24,526 nucleotides of DNA from positions 1-24,526 of the IMG/VR virus record IMGVR_UViG_3300036398_000019; one strand, 5' to 3'. Positions within the stretch are counted from its first letter, which is position 1; each line of letters opens with the position of its first letter. This document shows positions 6,670 through 13,605 of this stretch, piece after piece. The notes beneath the pieces are model-generated. The model had not been told where the DNA came from. It searched no databases and worked only from the letters and a program-made list of their open reading frames with translations. This stretch comes from a virus. The translations under genes and the position numbers were made by a program.

Positions 6670-6704
6670 ATGGGCTATTGCTGGCAAAACTGGCGATAGC
6701 CCAT
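6670..6704 (+). terminator. 12-bp hairpin after the capsid genes (weak terminator or processing site)
   Basis: ATGGGCTATTGC (6670-6681) pairs with GCGATAGCCCAT (6693-6704) through one G-T wobble and encloses an 11-base loop. The following bases (TCTTACATT) are not a T run, so full termination is unlikely. It may lower read-through from the capsid message into the tail genes, be cut by RNase III, or protect the 3' end of the capsid mRNA. Confidence 0.6.
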
Positions 6705-6723
6705 TCTTACATTGGAGATTTAA

Positions 6724-7338
6724 ATGGCAGCTGGCGATACCGCACTATCAATATGTTCTGATGCTTGCGTGATGTTAGGCGCAAAGCCAATCTCCTCATT
6801 TAATGAAGGAACTGATGAGGCATCGATTGCAGACCGCTTATATGCGGATATTCGCAATCAAGCCCTTATGCTTTACCCTTGGTCATTTAGCTTTAAAAAG
6901 ACCTCTATTGCTCAATTAGTAACAACACCTACTAACGAGTACCGCTACGAATATCAGTTGCCTGGAGACCGATTAGGATCCCCAAGAGCGGTATATGACA
7001 CTAATGCCACAGGCATCCCGCCACGCAAAGAATACAAAATCATGGGTAGCAAACTGCTTACCGATTATCAACAGGTTTATATTGACTATCAATACGCTGT
7101 ACCTGAGTTTGAAATGCCCAGCTATTTTGTGCAATTGCTCAAGTACATGATGACTTGGCACCTTGCATTACCTATTACAGACCAAACAGAGAAGAGCCAG
7201 TATTGGCAGTCTGTCGCTGTTGGCTCACCAGCTGAAAATGGCAGAGGTGGATATCTAAGACAGGCTATGAACATTGATGGCCTTAACCAGCCAACCAACG
7301 CAATTAACGATTTCTCACTTATTGCTGTGAGGTATTAA
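6724..7338 (+). CDS. Tail tube protein, T7 gp11-like (tail tubular protein A)
   Basis: A 204-residue protein, close to T7 gp11 (196). GGAG lies seven bases before the ATG at 6724. Diagnostic patterns are ALSICSDACVMLGAKPISSF, then A..LYADIRNQALMLYPWSFSFKK, YRYEYQLPGD, and a C-terminal helix with PSYFVQLLKYMMTWHLALPIT. These match the phage adaptor that binds below the connector ring and starts the stubby tail. The last base of its stop is the first base of the next gene's ATG, so it is probably translated together with the nozzle gene, its direct structural partner. Confidence 0.9.
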   Translation: MAAGDTALSICSDACVMLGAKPISSFNEGTDEASIADRLYADIRNQALMLYPWSFSFKKTSIAQLVTTPTNEYRYEYQLPGDRLGSPRAVYDTNATGIPPRKEYKIMGSKLLTDYQQVYIDYQYAVPEFEMPSYFVQLLKYMMTWHLALPITDQTEKSQYWQSVAVGSPAENGRGGYLRQAMNIDGLNQPTNAINDFSLIAVRY

Positions 7339-9332
7339 TGGCTCGCTTTGTCTCTATCCAGACAAACTTTTCTACTGGTGAGTTAGACCCATTGCTCCGA
7401 GCAAGGGTTGATTTGGCTGCCTATCAGAACGCATTAGAAGAGGCTACCAATGTGGTGTGTCAGCCACAGGGTGGCATTAGACGTAGACCTGGCACCAAGT
7501 ACATTTCATCCTTGCCAAACACTAGCACAGAGTCTGCTGGCAACGGAACCCGATTAGTTGAGTTTGAGTTCAGCACATCGGATTCCTATATGCTTTGCTT
7601 TACGCATAATCGGATGCACGTTTTTAAGAATAAGGCTTTGATTACAGCCATTAATGGTGGTGCTAATAATTATTTAGATACATCTGCATTGGGGCTTACT
7701 GGAGCTAGGTTGGCAAACATTGTATGGACACAATCTGCCGATACGCTTATTGTGGTTCATCCCGACATTAATCCAATTAAGATTGTTCGCGGTGGCACAG
7801 ATGCTACATGGACAGGCACAGCAATTACTTTTGACTCTATTCCAAAGTATGCCTTTACCGCTGCTTTTTCTAATCCAGCGGGTACGCTAACACCATCGGC
7901 TGTATCGGGTAAGATTACATTAACCGCCAGCTCATCTGTATTTGTGGCTGGAAGTGTTGGCCAATACGTCAACGCATCTCCACAAGGTAGGGCTAAAATT
8001 GTTAAGTACACATCTGGCACCTCAGTAGATGCTATTACCGAGTTCCCATTTTTTAACACCTCTGCCATTGCTAATGGTTCGTGGGAATACGAATCAGGTT
8101 ACGAAGATGTGTGGAGCGCTGGTAAAGGCTATCCGCGCTCGGTAACATTCCATGAAGGCCGTTTATATTTCGGTGGATCGAAGTCGCGCCCCTCTACCAT
8201 ATGGGGTTCTAAGGTTGGACTGTTCTTTGACTTTGACCCAACAGAAGGCTTGGATGACGATGCGGTTGAGGCTACACTAGACACCAACACATTCAACGCT
8301 ATTGTTGACATTATCTCTGGCAGAGACCTACAAGTATTTACAACAGGAGGTGAATTTTATGTTCCTCAAAACGGCCTTGACCCAGTTACTCCAACGAATT
8401 TCTTTGTTAAAACAGCAAGCCGTAACGGCATTAAAGAAGGTGTTAGGGTTCAACAGTTAGAGTCTGGCACCCTGTTTGTACAACGACAAGGGAAATCATT
8501 AAATGAGTTTGCTTATACTGATACGCAGCTTACATACGTCACGCAAAAGATATCGTTGCTTGCTGGCCATCTCTTGCGTACTCCAACTCGTATGGCTTTG
8601 CGTAGGTCTGTGGCTACTGATGAGAACGACTTACTGCTAATTACTAATGCAGATGACGGCATGATGGCTGTGTTCTCATTGCTACGCGCCCAAAACGTCA
8701 TTGCCCCATCCGAGTTTATTACTGTAGATGGATCCTTTGTGGATGTAGGTGTAGATATATCAACCATCTATGTAGTAGTCAAGCGCAACGTAAACGGCAC
8801 ATTCCAATACTTTGTAGAGGCATTTGACAACGACTTGCTTACAGATTGCGCTAAAACTGGTGGAGCTGCTGCATCTGTATCCATGAGCCATGTAGCTACA
8901 GAAACAGTTAATGTTATTCTTGATGGATCTGTACAGGCTAACCAAGCAGTACCAGGCGGTGGCACAGTTACATTCCCACGCTCATCAACTACTAAATTTG
9001 AGGTAGGTTTGCCTATCTCTGTAAAAGCGGTAACCATGCCGGTAGACCTAAAGCTACAGACAGGCACACGCATTGGATTTAAGAAACGGATTGTTGAGGT
9101 TAACGCGTTGGTGGCTAGTACCCAGCACATGAAAATTAATACGATTGAGGTGCCATTCAGAGCGTTTGGTGACATCCTTGATGAAGCGGTTGACGAGTAC
9201 ACAGGCACCAAAACAATACATGGACTCTTAGGCTATACGACTGAGGGCAAGATTACAATTGAGCAAGACGTTCCATTAAAGATGACCTTGCTTGGCTTAG
9301 AGTACAAAGTAGCAACACATCAGGGGACATGA
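7338..9332 (+). CDS. Tail nozzle protein, T7 gp12-like (tail tubular protein B)
   Basis: A 664-residue protein starting MARFVSIQTNFSTGELDP, followed by R.DLAAYQNALEEATNVVCQPQGG and RRRPGTKYI. This opening (QtNFs.GelsP.l..R.Dl..Y..gl....N....p.Gg..RRPGT.f) is highly conserved in podovirus nozzle proteins. The middle contains VTFHEGRLYFGGSKSRP and IW.SKVGLFFDF, and the rest is beta rich. It should form the hexameric end of the tail through which DNA leaves. Although T7 gp12 is longer (794), size and order after the gp11-like gene fit. Its stop is followed after one base by the next ATG. Confidence 0.88.
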   Translation: MARFVSIQTNFSTGELDPLLRARVDLAAYQNALEEATNVVCQPQGGIRRRPGTKYISSLPNTSTESAGNGTRLVEFEFSTSDSYMLCFTHNRMHVFKNKALITAINGGANNYLDTSALGLTGARLANIVWTQSADTLIVVHPDINPIKIVRGGTDATWTGTAITFDSIPKYAFTAAFSNPAGTLTPSAVSGKITLTASSSVFVAGSVGQYVNASPQGRAKIVKYTSGTSVDAITEFPFFNTSAIANGSWEYESGYEDVWSAGKGYPRSVTFHEGRLYFGGSKSRPSTIWGSKVGLFFDFDPTEGLDDDAVEATLDTNTFNAIVDIISGRDLQVFTTGGEFYVPQNGLDPVTPTNFFVKTASRNGIKEGVRVQQLESGTLFVQRQGKSLNEFAYTDTQLTYVTQKISLLAGHLLRTPTRMALRRSVATDENDLLLITNADDGMMAVFSLLRAQNVIAPSEFITVDGSFVDVGVDISTIYVVVKRNVNGTFQYFVEAFDNDLLTDCAKTGGAAASVSMSHVATETVNVILDGSVQANQAVPGGGTVTFPRSSTTKFEVGLPISVKAVTMPVDLKLQTGTRIGFKKRIVEVNALVASTQHMKINTIEVPFRAFGDILDEAVDEYTGTKTIHGLLGYTTEGKITIEQDVPLKMTLLGLEYKVATHQGT

Positions 9333-9333
9333 T

Positions 9334-9774
9334 ATGGCACTACCAGTTGCAATAGCACTTACAGTAATCAGCGCAGCTGGCTCTATCAAGGCTGGCCAAG
9401 ACCGCAACAAGATGTATCAGATGCAAGCCAAACAAGCAGAGGTTGAGGCTGACCGCAGAGCTGTGCAGTATGAGTTACAGGCTAACGATATTCTTAGACG
9501 TACTAACCAAGCCAACGCAGCCGTAGTGGCTCGTGGCTTTGCTGGTGGTATACAAGGTTTTGAGGGATCCGCTGGATTAATACAAGCTGTCAACAATACT
9601 CGCGGTGGCAAAGAGTTTACGTTTGCTTTACAAAATGCAGACATGGCACAACGCGGTGGTTTGATACAAGCAAGTCTGTATCGAGGTGCTGGGCAGATTG
9701 CTGAACAGGCTGGTTATTTTGATGCCGCTGGTAAGTTGGGTTCTGCTGGATTTCAGTTTGCAAAACTAGGATAG
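9334..9774 (+). CDS. Internal virion protein, T7 gp14-like
   Basis: A 146-residue protein with a hydrophobic N-terminus (MALPVAIALTVISAAGSIKAG), a long Gln/Ala/Glu/Arg helix (about 28-65), then glycine-rich segments with VVARGFAGGIQGFEGS and a C-terminal Ala/Gly tail. The helix pattern (A...A...A......n...l.r.......)  and the place after the nozzle gene match T7 gp14-type internal core proteins, which are ejected and form a channel in the outer membrane. The N-terminal hydrophobic stretch could act as a membrane insertion segment. Shorter than T7 gp14 (196), but in the same gene order. Confidence 0.75.
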   Translation: MALPVAIALTVISAAGSIKAGQDRNKMYQMQAKQAEVEADRRAVQYELQANDILRRTNQANAAVVARGFAGGIQGFEGSAGLIQAVNNTRGGKEFTFALQNADMAQRGGLIQASLYRGAGQIAEQAGYFDAAGKLGSAGFQFAKLG

Positions 9775-9781
9775 GTTAATT

Positions 9782-11452
9782 ATGGCTGAACTTCCACGCT
9801 ACCAACCAACTGGCTATTTGCCAGCAGACGTTCCACGTCTAGACTTTGCAAACATTAAAGAGTCTATAGCTATGACTCAGGGGATTAGCGCTGCATTAGA
9901 CCGCCTATCTAGCTTTGCTTTTAAAGAGGCAGCAGAGACAGCCCAAAGAGAGGGCGCTCAATATGGTGTAGAGAACGCACCAACAATGGAGCAAGTATTA
10001 AAAGCCCAAGAGGCTGGGCAAACCCCACAAGAGTTGTTTGCTAAACCAGGCACATACTTTGGCGATGCAGCTAGAAAAGTTCAAGCACAACAAGTTCGCA
10101 TTGATTTTGAAGCAAAGGCTAGACAAAACTTAGATGCAGTAAGTGCTGCTATTGATTCTGGAGCATTTGATTTAAATCAAATACAAACTGAAATAAAAGC
10201 GATTACTACTAAAAATGGTAGCTATCGCAAAGTGCTTGCATCTGTAGATGCTGACGAGGCATTGAAGTTTAGTGCATCAATAACAAGCGCTGGTAATGCT
10301 GTATACAAAAAAGCAACAGAACAATATTTGAAACTTGTTGGAATGCAAAACGAAAAGTTGGTTACCGATTCTCTTAATTCGTATTCAACAATGATTGCGG
10401 ATGTGATAAAAGCAGAGCAAGACCCAACAATGCTTGCAGAAAGAATTAGGGCTGAAGAGAATAGCGCTATTAAATTAATAGAAAGAAGCACAAGGCCTGA
10501 GTTCGTAAAACAAAAACGAGATGAGTTGCAAGATAAGATTTACTCTAATATTGCTGACCACCTAATTGACTCTAGCCCAAATGCAACACAGGCTTTATTA
10601 AAGTTGCAAAAGGGAGACGTTGGTAATCTAAGCGAGTTATACAAAGGACTCGATAAAGATAAGCTAGGAGCTATGTTCTTAAAGAAGGCTACAGAAAGAG
10701 CTAGTGCATTAACCGCTGCCAAGAATATTGAGAAGTTGGGCAATGAAGAAATGGTAAACGATTTGTTAATTGAGTATTACAACCCAGCTACCAGCGCAAC
10801 AAAAAAACTTGATATTGGTAAAAAAATAGCAAAGTCAAGAGTATTGTCTATAGACCAAATGGAAAAGTTTTTAAACCCATCATCAGATGGTGACTCTGCT
10901 GTTTTCTCAAATATAAGTTTGCAAGTTAGAACTGGTGTTATTACTGATTTAAATGATTTGCGTAAAATATCTGCTAGATCCGGGATAAGTGGAAAGCAAC
11001 TTGCTGATCTATCCAAACAGCTAATAGATAGAACTGAAAAAGATGAAGGACAGGCAGCCGCTATTATTCGCAGAAACGCTGGGTTGCCGGATGTTAGCGT
11101 TGGTAAAAACAAAGCCAATGCTCACGCTTTTGCTAAAGAGGCAAAACTAACCGAATACTATAACGAGGCTAAGAAAGCACAGCTATTAGATACTGGTTCA
11201 TTTGATCCAAAATCTGTCGCTAGTGTTGCTATACAAAGATACGAAAATGATGACAAGGCTAACATTGTAAAAAACAAAGCAAGAAAAGATATTTCTGGTG
11301 TTGTTGATTCGTTAGTCGCAAAGAAAAAAGTTGAAAAAGGTTTTGTGATTGATGAAAGTACCAGCCTAGATGATTTGCGTACAAGAAAAATTATTGATGA
11401 GAGTCAGTACAATTATTTAATTGGTTTACAAACTATATTGCAAGCACAATAA
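9782..11452 (+). CDS. Internal virion / ejection protein (gp15 position)
   Basis: A 556-residue, mostly helical, lysine- and alanine-rich protein. It begins MAELPRYQPTGYLPADVPRL, then ISAALDRLSSFAFKEA, EGAQYGVENAPTMEQVL and a GTYFGDAARKVQA segment. I know this opening (LPRYq..G........D.....e....a..i..alDr.s.fa...a.....eG..yG..n.Pt) from virion proteins of many phages with T7-like tails. There is no signal peptide. Order (gp14-like, this, two more large proteins, tail fibre) is that of T7 gp14-15-16-17, so it likely sits in the internal core and is ejected with DNA. Sequence-level similarity to T7 gp15 itself cannot be claimed. The ribosome site is weak (AGG), and the stop overlaps the next start by one base. 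Confidence 0.7.
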   Translation: MAELPRYQPTGYLPADVPRLDFANIKESIAMTQGISAALDRLSSFAFKEAAETAQREGAQYGVENAPTMEQVLKAQEAGQTPQELFAKPGTYFGDAARKVQAQQVRIDFEAKARQNLDAVSAAIDSGAFDLNQIQTEIKAITTKNGSYRKVLASVDADEALKFSASITSAGNAVYKKATEQYLKLVGMQNEKLVTDSLNSYSTMIADVIKAEQDPTMLAERIRAEENSAIKLIERSTRPEFVKQKRDELQDKIYSNIADHLIDSSPNATQALLKLQKGDVGNLSELYKGLDKDKLGAMFLKKATERASALTAAKNIEKLGNEEMVNDLLIEYYNPATSATKKLDIGKKIAKSRVLSIDQMEKFLNPSSDGDSAVFSNISLQVRTGVITDLNDLRKISARSGISGKQLADLSKQLIDRTEKDEGQAAAIIRRNAGLPDVSVGKNKANAHAFAKEAKLTEYYNEAKKAQLLDTGSFDPKSVASVAIQRYENDDKANIVKNKARKDISGVVDSLVAKKKVEKGFVIDESTSLDDLRTRKIIDESQYNYLIGLQTILQAQ

Positions 11453-13605
11453 TGGCATACACTAAATTTGAACAAACCTATGTAGATGCATATTTAAACA
11501 ATATGTATCCAGATGTTGAGGAAGAAGTGCAGCCTCAAGATACCATGTTGGCCGCAGCTCCTACTACCGAGCCTACTGGCCAAGTTACTGTGTCTGGATT
11601 TCAGCCACAACAAGTTAGGACAGATGTTCAGCCAGAGCTTGGTGTAGCTAGACCAATCCCACAGAATAAAGCCCAAGAGGCATTGGGATACATTGGCGAG
11701 TTGCTAACTAAGGCTGGTGTACAGCTTGATAAGGTTGGGATTGATATACCAGTATTAGGTAGGATATCTCTCAAGGATTTAACTGTTGGAGAGTCAGGCA
11801 AAGTATTAGAAGATATGGCTTTAGGCTTTTACCCTATTGAGGGAGCCGGTGGCTTTATCTCTGGCACGACTAGGATTAAACCTGATCCCGCATTAGAGTT
11901 ATTAAATATTGCACCGATTGCTGGAGCTGCTGCAAAGGCTGGTGGAAAGGCTGTAATTAAAGGTGCAACTAAAGCAGTACAGGCTACCAAGGGTATGCCA
12001 GTTGGCATGAGTACGCAGATGGTTGGCGAAGGTGTTAGCGAGCTTGGGTTCTATTCAGCAGCTAAAGAGGCTGTAGATGCTATCCAACAACCCAAAGGTA
12101 CTGGAGACCAATTCTTAAAGCAGATTGAAAAGACTCCCGGAGTTAAGCCAGATGAGATTAAATGGACAGGATTAGATGATTTCTTGAAGTCTAAGAAAAC
12201 AGTTACTAAGGCTGAGGTTCAAGAGTACCTAGACAAGAATCAAGTTGAGGTTAAAGAGGTTCAGTTGGGTTCTGGGCAAAACCAATACCCATATCGCACA
12301 GCTGATGAATGGCAAGGGGCTATTGACAGGGCTGAAAGAGCTGGAAATTATGATGAGTCTGAGCGTTTAACTAACGCATGGGAAGTGTTTGAGGGATTTG
12401 GTGTGCCTGACGAAGCGTTGGGAATACCTAACCAAACTAAGTTTTCTAAATATACATTGCCGGGCGGTGAGAACTATCGAGAGATATTGTTGACTTTGCC
12501 AGGCAGTATGCAAAAATTTGATTCAGAAAAAGTATCCATTTCTAGAAATAGGAGATCGGCTACACAGGGAACCTACAAGATTACTTATGATGGTAAACAA
12601 ATAGGCGAGTTTTCTGACAATTTTTCTGTAGAAAATAATTACGCTGGTTTGTCAGATGAAGAAATAATGAAAACTGCTCAACAGTTATTTGAGAAAGGCA
12701 ACCCATATTCTGGTATTGATGCCATGTCTGGTGGGTTCAAATCAACTCACTTTGACCAACCCAATATCCTAGCCCATCTCCGAGTTAATGACCGAGTAGA
12801 TGCTGACGGCAAGAAAGTGCTATTTGTAGAAGAGGTGCAATCTGATTGGCACCAAACTGGGCGCAAAAGGGGATACAAAAATCTAGATGTTGAAAAACAG
12901 ATTCTTGACATTGAAGAACAAATGTCAAATCTAGCTGATATTAGAGACCCAGTAACAAATCAAATTGTTAATGAACAAGAGTTTTCTGCTTTATGGCGCA
13001 AAAAAGATGAGCTTTTAAAGCAAATGGGAACTGTACCAGATGCCCCATTCAAAACCACATGGCATGAACTTGCCCTCAAACGTGCTATCCAACTTGCATC
13101 AGAAGGTGGCTATGACCGAGTAGCGTTTACTACTGGCAAGACTCAGGCAGAGCGCTATGATTTGAGTAAGCAGATTAGTGAAGTTAGTCTAAGCGGTACA
13201 AACTTAGTTGCTTATGATAAACAAGGTAATACAGTAATTAAACAAACTGGCGTTACAAAGGATAATCTTGCTGACTATATTGGCAAGGAGCCAGCTAAAA
13301 AGTTGCTTGACCAAGAGCCTCAAGGAACATTGCGAACAATCTCAGGCATTGACTTACAGGTTGGCGGTGAAGGCATGAAAGGCTTTTACGACACAATCCT
13401 ACCTAAGTTCTTAGACAAGTACGCTAAGAAGTGGGATGCTAAAACAAGTCAAATGAATATGTTTATTTCTCCTAGAGATGGTTCTGTTCAAATCCAATAC
13501 ATTGACGTTACCCCTAAAATGAAAGAATCTGTTTTAACTAAAGGTCAACCATTATTTGCTGTAGGTGGAGCTGGCGCTGCAATGCAACAAGAGGATAATA
13601 AATAA
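11452..13605 (+). CDS. Large virion-locus protein with conserved EVQSDWHQ-type domain
   Basis: A 717-residue protein in the internal-protein block. Residues 1-75 look disordered. Residues 126-180 are Gly/Ala rich and could associate with membrane. From about 220 a conserved region begins: GVKPDEIKWTGLDDFL (230-245), NYREILLTLPG (341-351), FKSTHFDQPNILAHLRVNDR (429-448), VLFVEEVQSDWHQTGRKRGY (456-475), PDAPFKTTWHELALKRAI (529-546), GYDRVAFTTGKTQAERYDLS (553-572) and a closing LTKGQPLF (695-702). I recognise this set from large phage and metagenomic polyvalent-type proteins, but know no established activity. Conserved His, Asp, Glu, Trp and Arg in these motifs hint at an enzyme. Residues about 478-526 look like a variable coiled-coil insertion. 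Starts and stops overlap its neighbours by one base. Confidence 0.7.
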   Translation: MAYTKFEQTYVDAYLNNMYPDVEEEVQPQDTMLAAAPTTEPTGQVTVSGFQPQQVRTDVQPELGVARPIPQNKAQEALGYIGELLTKAGVQLDKVGIDIPVLGRISLKDLTVGESGKVLEDMALGFYPIEGAGGFISGTTRIKPDPALELLNIAPIAGAAAKAGGKAVIKGATKAVQATKGMPVGMSTQMVGEGVSELGFYSAAKEAVDAIQQPKGTGDQFLKQIEKTPGVKPDEIKWTGLDDFLKSKKTVTKAEVQEYLDKNQVEVKEVQLGSGQNQYPYRTADEWQGAIDRAERAGNYDESERLTNAWEVFEGFGVPDEALGIPNQTKFSKYTLPGGENYREILLTLPGSMQKFDSEKVSISRNRRSATQGTYKITYDGKQIGEFSDNFSVENNYAGLSDEEIMKTAQQLFEKGNPYSGIDAMSGGFKSTHFDQPNILAHLRVNDRVDADGKKVLFVEEVQSDWHQTGRKRGYKNLDVEKQILDIEEQMSNLADIRDPVTNQIVNEQEFSALWRKKDELLKQMGTVPDAPFKTTWHELALKRAIQLASEGGYDRVAFTTGKTQAERYDLSKQISEVSLSGTNLVAYDKQGNTVIKQTGVTKDNLADYIGKEPAKKLLDQEPQGTLRTISGIDLQVGGEGMKGFYDTILPKFLDKYAKKWDAKTSQMNMFISPRDGSVQIQYIDVTPKMKESVLTKGQPLFAVGGAGAAMQQEDNK

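Noticed and set aside
8768-9211. A 147-residue minus-strand frame opposite the nozzle gene
   Set aside because: Wholly internal to a well-supported plus-strand gene with no independent signal.
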